Position numbers and translations under genes: made by a program. The notes beneath the pieces are model-generated. The model saw nothing but the letters and a program-made list of their open reading frames with translations. It did not search any database and was not told where the DNA came from. Shown here piece after piece: positions 4,841 through 12,678 of a stretch of 12,957 nt of DNA; position 1 is the stretch's first letter, and every line of letters starts with the position of its first letter. This DNA comes from Lachnospiraceae bacterium UBA2734. Its GTDB lineage: Bacteria; Bacillota; Clostridia; Lachnospirales; Lachnospiraceae. The DNA is taken from positions 36,066-49,022 of the forward strand of contig DEKA01000020.1 of assembly GCA_002353635.1 (NCBI GenBank), written 5' to 3'.

Positions 4841-7123
4841 ATGCATAAAGTCGAACTCCTTTCGCCTGCGGGGAACAGAGAGGCGTTTCTTGGCGCTCTG
4901 AAGGCAGGCGCAGATGCCTTTTATATGGGCGGTCCGCATTTCGGCGCGCGGGCTTACGCGGACAATTTCACAGAGGAGGAGCTCATCCGCACTATTGAGG
5001 ATGCGCATCTGTTCGGAAAAAAAGTGTATATCACTGTCAATGTGCTCACTAAGGAGAGTGAGCTGGAGGATACCGCCGCTTTTGTGGAGCGGATGTATGC
5101 ACACGGTCTTGACGGTGTCATTGTCCAGGACCTTGGTGTTGTGAGCATTCTCCGCGAGCGCTGCAGGGGACTTCTTCTGCATGCGAGCACACAGATGTCG
5201 GTGACGTCATGCGAGTCTGTCCGCTTTTTGAAGAGAATGGGGATCAGCAGGGTCGTGCCTGCGAGAGAGCTGTCTCTTGCGGAAATGCGCAGAATGAAGG
5301 AGAAGGAGCCAATTGAGATCGAGGCCTTCATCCACGGTGCAATGTGTTATTCCTATTCCGGGCGCTGCCTGATGTCCAGTATGCTGGGCGGGAGATCCGG
5401 GAATCGCGGGCGCTGTGCAGGTACATGCAGACTCCCCTACACCATTATTGATGAGAGGGGAAATGTAACCGCGGACGGGGAGTGTTACCCGCTGTCCATG
5501 CGGGATATGTGCGTGCTGGACATCCTGCCGCAGCTGATGGATGCGCAGCTGGACTCCTTCAAGATAGAGGGCAGAATGAAGCGCGCGGAGTACGCGGCGG
5601 GGACGACGGCCATTTACCGCAGATATATCGACAGATTCTATGCCTGGGATGCGTCGGGAAGGACAACGCCCTGGATGATCGAAAGGAAGGACCGCGCAGA
5701 ACTCCTGAATCTCTATATCCGCAAAGATCTCAGTACCGGTTATTATCAGGAGAGAAACGGGAGAGACCTTCTGACTATCCAGAAGGGCGGCTATGCCGGT
5801 GCCGATGATGCCCTGCTGCAGAAGGTGCGGAGGGAATGGCTCGATGAGCCGCCTGAAGTTGAGGCATCCGGAGAGCTCTCTTTCTATACAGGCGCACCGG
5901 CAGTGCTGACGCTCTCTGCGGAAGGCGCGATAGTGACAGCACAGTCCGGCCAGAGCGTGCAGGCTGCAAAGAACCGTCCCATGGGTGAATCGGACCTGCG
6001 TGCACAAATTGGGAAGATGGGAGGAACTTCCTTCTGTCTTCGTCATCTGCAGGTCTATACGGATGGGGAATCATTTCTTCCGGTCAGCGCACTGAATGCG
6101 CTGCGCAGGGATGCCCTGGCTACGCTGCGCAGTGAAATTCTGCGGAAGAAGGCCGTGAAGAGAGACTGCTCTGACAGTCATTATGCAGGCACTTTACCAG
6201 GTACCGCATCAGTAGAAGAGTTACCCTGTGAGAAAAGGGAAAAAATCCGTACGGACTTTCTGACATTAAATGATAACGCGACGGATTTCTTCTATGTGAT
6301 TGTATCCACGGCGGACCAAGCAAGGGCAGCTGTATCCAGCGGGTGCACATCTGTCCTTATTCTTGAAGAGGATCTTATTCATGCATGGGATGACCAGGTG
6401 GCCGGAATCTGTGCGGATGCGCAAAGGCGTGGCATCCGGCTGATGGCCGCTATGCCGTATATTTTCCGTGAGAGTGACCGTGCAGATGAGGAGAAAATGC
6501 TCTCTTTTGTGCAGGAGAAGGGGGATCTCTTTGCCGGAATGCTGGCCAGATCTCTGGAAGAGGTGGAATTTCTCCGCGAAAAAGGATATGATAGAGTAAT
6601 TATCACGGACAGTATGGTTTACATCTGGAACCACAGAGCCGCAAAGGCGGTGCTGTCCGCGGCAGATGGGAGTGTGCTGCCGCTGGAGCTCTCCGCAAAA
6701 GATCTTGAGGAGATGCTTCGGCGGATGGATACTGCAGAGGGGAAAACGATCCTGCCGGTCTATGGCAGAATTCCCATGATGATCACAGCGGGCTGCGTCA
6801 GGAAGACTTCCGGTGCCTGCCGGCATCATGACGATGGATTCTGGTTTCTGGAAGACCGCACGGGAGCGCATTTTCCTGTGCGCACAATCTGTGCACACTG
6901 CGGGAATGTTATTTTCAACAGTGTGCCGCTCTCCCTGGATGCATTTTATGACAATGCATTATACAGACGGATCCGGGCGAAGCTGTTTCATTTCACTGAT
7001 GAGAGCGGCGGCCGGACAGAGAGGATTCTGTGCGCCTTCCGCGGGCAGCAGAGGATTTTTTCTGCGCCGTCTCACGGTACTCCCGCCTTCACGACAGGAC
7101 ATTTCAGAAAAAGCGCTTTATAG
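4841..7123 (+). CDS. U32 family peptidase / rRNA-tRNA hydroxylation-type protein (DUF3656 type)
   Basis: The 760-residue protein is of the U32 ('collagenase-like') family. Family members RlhA and TrhP act in 23S rRNA and tRNA uridine/cytidine hydroxylation, so an RNA-modification role is more likely than proteolysis; that is inference from family knowledge. It starts with HKVELLSPAGNREAF (TIM-barrel beginning). The U32 signature spans 161-196 (EAFIHGAMC, SGRC, then GRCAGTC), with Cys 169, 176, 192 and 196 as likely Fe-S ligands. The middle (~300-500) fits the DUF3656-like insert. A second Cys set (652, 660, 684, 687) precedes NVIFNSVPLSL near the C-terminus. I chose the ATG at 4841 because it has GAGG at 4832-4835 and the family N-terminus. 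An in-frame ATG at 4808 has no ribosome binding site and lies in the hairpin. Adjacency to zapA is a recurrent Clostridia arrangement. Confidence 0.88.
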   Translation: MHKVELLSPAGNREAFLGALKAGADAFYMGGPHFGARAYADNFTEEELIRTIEDAHLFGKKVYITVNVLTKESELEDTAAFVERMYAHGLDGVIVQDLGVVSILRERCRGLLLHASTQMSVTSCESVRFLKRMGISRVVPARELSLAEMRRMKEKEPIEIEAFIHGAMCYSYSGRCLMSSMLGGRSGNRGRCAGTCRLPYTIIDERGNVTADGECYPLSMRDMCVLDILPQLMDAQLDSFKIEGRMKRAEYAAGTTAIYRRYIDRFYAWDASGRTTPWMIERKDRAELLNLYIRKDLSTGYYQERNGRDLLTIQKGGYAGADDALLQKVRREWLDEPPEVEASGELSFYTGAPAVLTLSAEGAIVTAQSGQSVQAAKNRPMGESDLRAQIGKMGGTSFCLRHLQVYTDGESFLPVSALNALRRDALATLRSEILRKKAVKRDCSDSHYAGTLPGTASVEELPCEKREKIRTDFLTLNDNATDFFYVIVSTADQARAAVSSGCTSVLILEEDLIHAWDDQVAGICADAQRRGIRLMAAMPYIFRESDRADEEKMLSFVQEKGDLFAGMLARSLEEVEFLREKGYDRVIITDSMVYIWNHRAAKAVLSAADGSVLPLELSAKDLEEMLRRMDTAEGKTILPVYGRIPMMITAGCVRKTSGACRHHDDGFWFLEDRTGAHFPVRTICAHCGNVIFNSVPLSLDAFYDNALYRRIRAKLFHFTDESGGRTERILCAFRGQQRIFSAPSHGTPAFTTGHFRKSAL

Positions 7124-7140
7124 ACATTTAGACCGATTAC

Positions 7141-8682
7141 ATGCGAACTTATATACTGGCTCTGACAAAATACGGCATTGCGGCGCTCGTCGTTGCCTAC
7201 ACAATACTTGCTTTTATCATGCTCTTCCGGCGAAGCCGGCAGGCTGTACACTCCATGTGCGTTGTGCAGATTGAGCTGATGGCAGCCATGACGGTTGTCA
7301 GCTATGTGACGCTCTTCACCGCCCTGGGCAAGGCAGGATATCTTCTTATGTGCGTTCTGCAGGTGGCGGTTTTTTCTGCCGCCTTTTTCCTGTATCAGAC
7401 GCTTTATTCGAACGCGTATATGCCGATCTTCAACAACATGTGCATGCTGCTCTCGATCGGACTCATCTTCCTCTCAAGGATAGGGCTTGACCGCGCCGCG
7501 AAGCAGTTCGTGATCGCAGTAGGCGGTCTTGCCATAGCGTTCATCCTTCCCTTTTTTCGCAGCAAATTCTATCTTCTCAAAAAGACCGGATATGTGTGTG
7601 CCTTTCTGGGCATTGCGGCGCTGGCAGTAGTCATGCTCCTGGGCTCTACGACACTCGGCGCCAATATTACATACACAATTTTCGGACTGACCTTTCAGCC
7701 CTCTGAGTTCGTGAAAATTCTGTATCTGATCTTTCTTGCTGCGACGCTCAAGGACGCAAAGGATCTGCAGGATCTCATTCCGATTGCCGTTTTTGCCGGC
7801 GCGCATGTCCTGGTTCTTATAGGATCCAAGGATCTGGGAAGCGGACTGATTTTCTATATTGTCTTTATTTTCATGGTTTATATGGCGACAGGAAAGGTTC
7901 TTTATCTCGCCGGAGGATTTGGCGCGATGGCGGCGGCCTCTGTCGTTTTGTATCACTTTTTCAGCCACATCCAGCAGAGAGTACAGGCTTTTCTCGATCC
8001 GTGGAGCCTCATTGATTCCATCGGCTACCAGATCACACAGGCTCTCTTTGCCATCAGCGCAGGCGGAGTCTTCGGCGACGGACTGGGGCAGGGGACGCCG
8101 GACAAGATTCCGTTCGTGGAGTCAGATTTTGTTTTCGCCGGCCTCACGGAGGAATTGGGGCAGATCGTCGGCATCTGTGTGATTCTCATCACGCTCAGCT
8201 GTTTTCTGCACATGCTCAGTCTCTCCATGCATTTTGCAGACAGATTCTACAGACTGCTGGCCTTTGGCGCCGCGATTTCTTATGGCTTTCAGGCATTCCT
8301 CACACTCGGCGGACAGACTAAGTTCATTCCGCTCACCGGTGTGACGCTCCCTATGATCAGCTACGGAGGCAGTTCCATCCTCTCGACAATCCTCTTGTTC
8401 ACCATGGTGCAGATTATGTATATGCTGCGCGGCGATCGGATAGATGAGTACAAGAGGAAGCAGCGAAGACTCCAGCGGGAGAGAGCATCTTATTACGATG
8501 ACGACGGGGACAGATATGGATATGATGCACGGCGGGGCCGGTATCAGAGTGGCTATTCACGTGCAATGAGGGATGAGACAGCCCTGGACCGACAGGATCC
8601 ACAGAGCGATTACGACAGGAGAAGAGAGTATGCAGCTGTGCGCGGGGGATCATCGCTGCGGCGCTACAGCAGGGAAGACTGA
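7141..8682 (+). CDS. FtsW/RodA/SpoVE (SEDS) family peptidoglycan glycosyltransferase
   Basis: The 513-residue polytopic membrane protein polymerises lipid II glycan strands. Hydrophobic segments run through residues 1-429. SEDS signatures are FQPSEFVKI (185-193), SKDLGSG (229-235), SDFVFAGLTEELG (328-340) with D329 matching the invariant catalytic Asp, and GVTLPMISYGGSS (400-412). It is longer than typical FtsW/RodA (~380-420) at both ends: several N-terminal membrane segments come before the core, resembling actinobacterial-type SEDS proteins. An 84-residue cytoplasmic tail (430-513) is rich in Arg, Asp and Tyr. No clear Shine-Dalgarno precedes the ATG, which lies 17 nt after the U32 stop, so coupling with the upstream gene is possible. 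The class B PBP begins 5 nt downstream, the normal SEDS-PBP pairing. Whether it works in division, elongation or sporulation cannot be decided from sequence. Confidence 0.92.
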   Translation: MRTYILALTKYGIAALVVAYTILAFIMLFRRSRQAVHSMCVVQIELMAAMTVVSYVTLFTALGKAGYLLMCVLQVAVFSAAFFLYQTLYSNAYMPIFNNMCMLLSIGLIFLSRIGLDRAAKQFVIAVGGLAIAFILPFFRSKFYLLKKTGYVCAFLGIAALAVVMLLGSTTLGANITYTIFGLTFQPSEFVKILYLIFLAATLKDAKDLQDLIPIAVFAGAHVLVLIGSKDLGSGLIFYIVFIFMVYMATGKVLYLAGGFGAMAAASVVLYHFFSHIQQRVQAFLDPWSLIDSIGYQITQALFAISAGGVFGDGLGQGTPDKIPFVESDFVFAGLTEELGQIVGICVILITLSCFLHMLSLSMHFADRFYRLLAFGAAISYGFQAFLTLGGQTKFIPLTGVTLPMISYGGSSILSTILLFTMVQIMYMLRGDRIDEYKRKQRRLQRERASYYDDDGDRYGYDARRGRYQSGYSRAMRDETALDRQDPQSDYDRRREYAAVRGGSSLRRYSRED

Positions 8683-8687
8683 CATCT

Positions 8688-10916
8688 ATGGCAGATTACA
8701 TCGGCGGCTCCGGCCGCAGGAACAACAGAATAACGCAGAGGCGAAGAGAACCGGATGTACAGGGGAGACGGCGCATATCTTCTTCAGATACAGGCACAGC
8801 CCGCTCAGCAAGGCGCCTCGCCGCTGAAAAAAAGAGGGTGCGCCATCAGGTATTCGTCGCAGGCGGAATAGTGGTCGTCATGTTCGCCTCCATGATCACC
8901 TATATGGTGTCCTATTCGGCTACCCACAAGGACGAGCTGATGAACAACGACTACAACGGGCGCGAGGAGCTCCTTCTGGCCAAGAACCAGAGGGGCAAAA
9001 TCTACGCGGCCGACGGCCAGGTCCTTGCGGAGAGCAAGACGGATGCAAAGGGAAACCAGACGCGCGAGTATCCGTTCGGCAAGCTTTTCGGGCATATTAT
9101 CGGCTACACCCCGAAGGGCGGAAGCGGCGTCGAGCAGCTCGAGAACGCCGAACTGATCAAATCGGATATTTCCCTCTCTGAAAAGGCCGCTTATGACCAG
9201 AAGGGGGAGCTCTATCCGGGCAATGACGTCTATACAACGCTGATGCCGGATCTTCAGAAGACGGCATCGGAAGCACTTGGCGACTACGACGGTGCGGTCA
9301 TTGTCACAGAGGCGAAGACAGGCAAGATTCTCGCCATGGTCTCTCACCCTGAGTTTGATCCCGGCAATATCGAAAAGGATTGGGATTCCCTCATGAGCGA
9401 TACGGAGAAGGGAACGCTCGTCAACCGCGTGACGCAGGGTCTGTATGCGCCGGGCTCTACTTTCAAGATTTTTGATGCGATCGAATTCATGTCCGAGGAC
9501 ATGCAGAAGGCCATGGCTTACACCTTTGACTGCCCCGGCTATACGACCATCGACGGCGTCATGATTAACTGCTACCACTGGGAGGTACACGGCGAACAGA
9601 ATCTCGAGCAGTCCTTTGCCAATTCGTGCAACTCCTCGTTCGCGACGATCGGCACTTCCCTCGACAGGGACAAGTTCGCGGCGAAGCTCAAAGAGATGAT
9701 GTTCGACGAGGACCTTCCTTATGATCTTCCGAGCAGCAGATCCAGCTTTGTTCTCGATGATTCAACCTCCACAAAGGAGGTTATGCAGCTGGCCATCGGT
9801 CAGGGCAAGACGCTGATGACGCCCCTTCACCTCAATATGATCACAGCTGCCATTGCCAATGGCGGAGAGGTCTACAAGCCCTATGTGGTGGACAGTGTGA
9901 AGTCGGCTGACGGCACAGTTCTTGTGCAGAACAAGCCCACAGACTACCGCAATGTCATCAGCAGCGATGTCGACAAGAAGATGCAGGAGTTCTGCCGCGA
10001 GGTTGTGACAGATGGAACAGCCAGCAAGCTCAGCACGAGGCCGTACCACGCAGCCGGCAAGACCGGAACAGCGGAGTATGACACCAATTCGGCGGATTCG
10101 AACGCATGGTTCACAGGCTATGCCTACGACGATAATCACAATGAGATCGCCATCACCGTTGTCATTGAGGGCGCTACAGGGTCCGGCGGAACAAATGCGG
10201 TACCTGTTGCCAGAACGATCATGGACAAGTACTTTGGTTATACGCCGAAGGCCGGTGAGGACGATGATGCCAACTACGTTCATGTCGTCAACGACAAGGA
10301 CGGCGACGGCGTAAATGACGCAAATGAGGGCACCTCGACGAGCTCCGATCTTCCTGAGAAGACAGTGAAGCTCAACATGGATACGAACAAAGACGGCATA
10401 AACGATGCGGTCGATCTCAACGGCGACGGCGTAGCGGATGCAGTGGATACGGACGGCGACGGAATCCCCGAGACGAACGTAGGCGGAGGCGCGACGGATA
10501 TCAGCGCCGCGGCATCCAGTGCCTCTTCGGCTTCGTCGGATGCCTCCTCGGCAGGCAGTTCATCAGCTTCGGATGCAGCTTCTTCTGCATCGTCTGATAC
10601 GTCCGGAACGGCGCAGAGCACTGCCCAGAACGGTGCTGCGGCAGCGTCCTCACAGACGCAGCAGACACAGGGGCAGGCAGCGGCTGCCGCTCAGCAGCAG
10701 ACACAGGATCAGGCAGCAGCTGCCGCTCAGCAGGGAACACAGCAGACTGATCAGAGTGCACAGCAGACGCAGGATGCAGGTGCAGCACAGAATGCGGACA
10801 ATACCCAGAATGATTATGTCAATCCCACGACAGGAGATGCGCAGGGAGAAGCTGCCTGGTCAGAACAGCAGGCAGATGCAGCAGCTGCAGCTGCACAGAA
10901 CGGTGCCGGTCAATAA
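8688..10916 (+). CDS. Class B penicillin-binding protein (transpeptidase) with calcium-repeat and low-complexity C-terminal tail
   Basis: The 742-residue membrane-anchored D,D-transpeptidase cross-links peptidoglycan, probably as partner of the SEDS protein 5 nt upstream. An Arg-rich cytoplasmic N-terminus (1-52) is followed by one transmembrane helix (~55-75). A short dimerisation/linker region (with NQRGKIYAADG and GVEQLEN) precedes the transpeptidase domain. Its motifs are S257-T-F-K260 (nucleophile Ser257), S313-C-N315 and K458-T-G-T-A. The core resembles short PbpA-type class B PBPs (~480-500 residues) and ends near residue 520. Unusually, four Asp/Gly calcium-binding repeats (536-595) follow, then Ser/Ala-rich (606-640) and Gln/Ala-rich (643-742) sequence with an internal 12-residue duplication. 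The core is confidently assigned; the tail has no family match I recognise beyond thrombospondin type 3/EF-hand-like repeats. The ribosome binding site is weak (AGGGA about 13 nt upstream), suggesting coupling to the SEDS gene. Confidence 0.93.
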   Translation: MADYIGGSGRRNNRITQRRREPDVQGRRRISSSDTGTARSARRLAAEKKRVRHQVFVAGGIVVVMFASMITYMVSYSATHKDELMNNDYNGREELLLAKNQRGKIYAADGQVLAESKTDAKGNQTREYPFGKLFGHIIGYTPKGGSGVEQLENAELIKSDISLSEKAAYDQKGELYPGNDVYTTLMPDLQKTASEALGDYDGAVIVTEAKTGKILAMVSHPEFDPGNIEKDWDSLMSDTEKGTLVNRVTQGLYAPGSTFKIFDAIEFMSEDMQKAMAYTFDCPGYTTIDGVMINCYHWEVHGEQNLEQSFANSCNSSFATIGTSLDRDKFAAKLKEMMFDEDLPYDLPSSRSSFVLDDSTSTKEVMQLAIGQGKTLMTPLHLNMITAAIANGGEVYKPYVVDSVKSADGTVLVQNKPTDYRNVISSDVDKKMQEFCREVVTDGTASKLSTRPYHAAGKTGTAEYDTNSADSNAWFTGYAYDDNHNEIAITVVIEGATGSGGTNAVPVARTIMDKYFGYTPKAGEDDDANYVHVVNDKDGDGVNDANEGTSTSSDLPEKTVKLNMDTNKDGINDAVDLNGDGVADAVDTDGDGIPETNVGGGATDISAAASSASSASSDASSAGSSSASDAASSASSDTSGTAQSTAQNGAAAASSQTQQTQGQAAAAAQQQTQDQAAAAAQQGTQQTDQSAQQTQDAGAAQNADNTQNDYVNPTTGDAQGEAAWSEQQADAAAAAAQNGAGQ
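10293..10472 (+). repeat. Four calcium-binding-type (TSP3/EF-hand-loop-like) repeats in the PBP tail
   Basis: The encoded repeats are DKDGDGVND (residues 536-544), DTNKDGIND (565-573), DLNGDGVAD (576-584) and DTDGDGIPE (587-595). The last three have an 11-residue period. The Asp/Asn spacing at positions 1, 3 and 5 plus the following Gly matches known calcium-coordinating loops. They sit extracellularly, between the transpeptidase domain and the low-complexity tail. Confidence 0.75.
10659..10730 (+). repeat. 36-bp tandem duplication in the PBP low-complexity tail
   Basis: Two adjacent 36-bp units (10659-10694 and 10695-10730) encode QQTQGQAAAAAQ and QQTQDQAAAAAQ. The few differences include one codon, GGG to GAT, that changes Gly to Asp. 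The reading frame stays open. Such in-frame units are prone to slippage, so tail length may vary between strains. Confidence 0.75.
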
Positions 10917-10940
10917 AGAGTGAACCAAACGTATTGAACT

Positions 10941-10979
10941 GCGGCGGCACGCCTGTCTTTGCGGACGGACGGCCGCCGC
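10941..10979 (+). other. GC-rich hairpin after the PBP gene
   Basis: GCGGCGGC (10941-10948) pairs perfectly with GCCGCCGC (10972-10979), with further CC-GTC/GAC-GG pairing inside. No T-run follows, because the next ribosome binding site (GAGG at 10983-10986) comes immediately. Readthrough into the next gene is therefore expected, perhaps reduced. Confidence 0.55.
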
Positions 10980-10992
10980 GATGAGGCTGCAG

Positions 10993-11415
10993 ATGAAGAT
11001 ATGGTTTTGCCACAATCTATATATACCGCAGACCATGCAGTATCCGCGCGCGCTCATCTGGCGTCTTCGCCACAGAGCGGGACATCTCTCTCTGTACGCA
11101 CTTATGCTCCGCAGCGGAGATGAAGCGAAAACCAGCGCTTCACTCTATGGGGAGGACCAGGCGGAAATTTGCCACACTGCTTTTTTGATGCAGCCGTATT
11201 ACAGAAAGAATCCCCCTTATATTTTCGGAATTGCCGGTTCAAGAGAGGAGGCGGTTCGTCTTCTGTGTTGTCTCATGGAAAAGAGCATGCAGGAAATCGG
11301 GCGCCCTGATCTCCGCGCCTGCCTGTTTCCGGAGGGAGAAATCGGGGAATACTTTGGCGGGAAGATTCAACTGGTGCGCATGCCGCTCAAAGAGTCCAAG
11401 GGAGATCCGTCATGA
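10993..11415 (+). CDS. Hypothetical protein between PBP and DUF2953 genes
   Basis: I do not recognise this 140-residue protein. It appears soluble, with no signal peptide or clear transmembrane helix. The N-terminal part is basic and aromatic (MKIWFCHNLY..., LIWRLRHRAGHLSLYALMLRSG). A middle segment, QPYYRKNPPYIFGIAGSREEAVRLL, looks like a beta strand plus helix. The C-terminal part, FPEGEIGEYFGGKIQLVRMP, is acidic and then basic. The ATG at 10993 is chosen because GAGG lies 6 nt upstream, while an in-frame ATG at 10981 has none and abuts the hairpin. Its stop overlaps the start of the DUF2953 gene by 4 nt (ATGA), so the two are translationally coupled and probably functionally linked to the sporulation pair. 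Confidence 0.7.
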   Translation: MKIWFCHNLYIPQTMQYPRALIWRLRHRAGHLSLYALMLRSGDEAKTSASLYGEDQAEICHTAFLMQPYYRKNPPYIFGIAGSREEAVRLLCCLMEKSMQEIGRPDLRACLFPEGEIGEYFGGKIQLVRMPLKESKGDPS

Positions 11416-12137
11416 GTGCGGGCGGCATCTTTTTATTCCTTATAAAAGCTGTCGGGATCATTGCTCTGGCGCTGCTCTTTGTCCTGCTGCTTGTTCTTTT
11501 TGTCCCGATCAAGTACAGACTTGCGTTCTCCAATGAAGATCCGGAGGGAACGGATACTTTTGACGGATTAAATGCCATAAAAAATCTGAAGGCGAAGGCG
11601 GCAGTCACCTGGCTTTTTCCATTTCTCTCGGTCAGGGCTGCTGTTCCGGGGGATGGAAAGGTTGATCTGCGCATTCTGTGGCTTCATTATGATCTGCTTG
11701 ATCTGTTTTCAGGTAAAGACGGGGAAGAAGAGAAAGACGGAAGAAACGAAGAGAAAAAGGACCGGCGCCGCGCTCTGATGCGCAGAATCCGAAAAGTCTG
11801 GAAAACGATCCAGAGTCCTTCCTTTGCTCCGGCAGTCCGGACATGTATAGGCAGCGCCGGGCATCTCATCGCGGTGCTCCTGCCGAAAAAATGGACGCTG
11901 AAGGGCACTGTCGGACTGGGAGATCCGGCTGCATCCGGCAGAGTGATGGAACTTTATGGTATGATGTATCCATGGGTGTGCGGACATGTGCAGATCAGCC
12001 CGGAGTGGATGCTGTACCGGTTCGATCTGCAGGGAAGTGCACAGGGGAAAGTGACAGTCTTTTCACTGGTGCGCATTTTCCTCAGGCTGTATATGGATAA
12101 GGACGTGCGCCGGATGATGCACCGGTTCCGGAAGTAA
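11412..12137 (+). CDS. DUF2953 membrane protein (YtfI-like)
   Basis: The 241-residue protein has a strong N-terminal transmembrane helix (~6-32, many Leu/Ile/Val) directly followed by VPIKYR, the typical start of DUF2953 proteins. A highly charged Lys/Glu/Arg linker (~102-125) splits it. The C-terminal half has TLKGTVGLGDPAASGRVMELYGMM and ISPEWMLYRFDLQGSAQGKV, fitting the family's beta-rich end, then a basic terminus. In Bacillus the DUF2953 protein YtfI precedes YtfJ (GerW), and here the GerW-like gene follows after 49 nt, which supports the assignment. Its biochemical function is unknown; a sporulation-linked role is inferred from the neighbour. Start: ATG in the 4-nt overlap with the upstream gene. 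Confidence 0.8.
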   Translation: MSAGGIFLFLIKAVGIIALALLFVLLLVLFVPIKYRLAFSNEDPEGTDTFDGLNAIKNLKAKAAVTWLFPFLSVRAAVPGDGKVDLRILWLHYDLLDLFSGKDGEEEKDGRNEEKKDRRRALMRRIRKVWKTIQSPSFAPAVRTCIGSAGHLIAVLLPKKWTLKGTVGLGDPAASGRVMELYGMMYPWVCGHVQISPEWMLYRFDLQGSAQGKVTVFSLVRIFLRLYMDKDVRRMMHRFRK

Positions 12138-12149
12138 AGCTTCGGCCGG
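12122..12149 (+). other. Imperfect hairpin across the DUF2953 stop codon
   Basis: CCGG-CC-GAAG (12122-12134, with bulges TT and G) pairs with CTTC-GG-CCGG (12140-12149). The TAA stop lies in the loop. There is no T-tract. It is another GC-rich hairpin in a gap between co-directional genes. Confidence 0.35.
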
Positions 12150-12186
12150 ACCGTCAGTGCGGATTTTGTCTCAGTGGGGAATAATC

Positions 12187-12612
12187 ATGGCAGATAAAAC
12201 AAACAACTTTGAAAATGTGATCAGCTCGCTTCTCGAGGGAGCACAGGGGGTGCTCACATCCAGGACTGTAGTCGGCAAACCTGTCCAGGTAGGAGATACA
12301 ATTCTGATCCCCCTCTCGGATGTGACGGTCGGTGCGTGCGCCGGTGCCAATAACGGGGATAAGAAAAATGCCGGCGCGGGCGGATTCTCCGCGAAAATGT
12401 CGCCCAGTGCTGTCCTCATCATAAGAAACGGCAACACGAAGGTGGTCAGTATCAAGGATCAGACGGCAGTGTCCCGTCTGATCGACCTTGTTCCGGAGAC
12501 GATCGACAAGTTCATGGCAAAGCGCACGGAGTCACAGATGATGGACGGGGACGAAGCCGTGGATCTCGCCTTCGGCGAAAAAGAGAAAAAAGAAGAGACG
12601 GACGCGAAGTGA
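12187..12612 (+). CDS. ytfJ: GerW/YtfJ family spore protein
   Basis: The 141-residue GerW-family protein is related to Bacillus YtfJ (GerW), which is needed for proper spore germination. The N-terminus NFENVISSLLEGAQGVL is followed by VVGKPVQVGDTILIPLSDVTVG (about 28-49). A Gly-rich GAGGFSAKMSPSAVLIIRNG region and an LVPETIDKF segment come next, all family hallmarks. An acidic/Lys-rich C-terminal tail closes it. The ATG at 12187 has GGGGA about 7 nt upstream. An in-frame GTG at 12157 would add ten unrelated residues and lacks a good site. It pairs with the DUF2953 gene just upstream, as in ytfI-ytfJ, and is good evidence for a spore-forming lineage. Confidence 0.9.
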   Translation: MADKTNNFENVISSLLEGAQGVLTSRTVVGKPVQVGDTILIPLSDVTVGACAGANNGDKKNAGAGGFSAKMSPSAVLIIRNGNTKVVSIKDQTAVSRLIDLVPETIDKFMAKRTESQMMDGDEAVDLAFGEKEKKEETDAK

Positions 12613-12617
12613 CCGGA

Positions 12618-12678
12618 TATTCATTGGTGCAGATTTTCACAGTGCTGAATTTAAATACAAATCTGCTTGCAATGGATG
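12618..12678 (+). other. Long hairpin between the gerW-like gene and rpmB
   Basis: The arms TATTCATTG-GT-GCAGATTT (12618-12636) and AAATCTGC-TTG-CAATGGATG (12659-12678) pair over 17 bp with a 2x3 internal loop. The 22-nt loop is AT-rich. No T-run follows, and the rpmB -35 candidate (12667-12672) lies inside the 3' arm. It could be a weak terminator of the upstream operon, or an RNA leader element if rpmB is also read from upstream. Confidence 0.55.

Noticed and set aside
5207..6898. Long minus-strand frames (279 and 210 aa) opposite the U32 gene
   Set aside because: Cys/His/Arg-rich shadow translations of a recognised gene with no start signals.
10519..10923. 134-aa Arg/Gln-rich plus-strand frame in the PBP tail
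   Set aside because: Out-of-frame reading of repetitive Ala/Gln codons; the PBP frame is continuous from its core through the tail.
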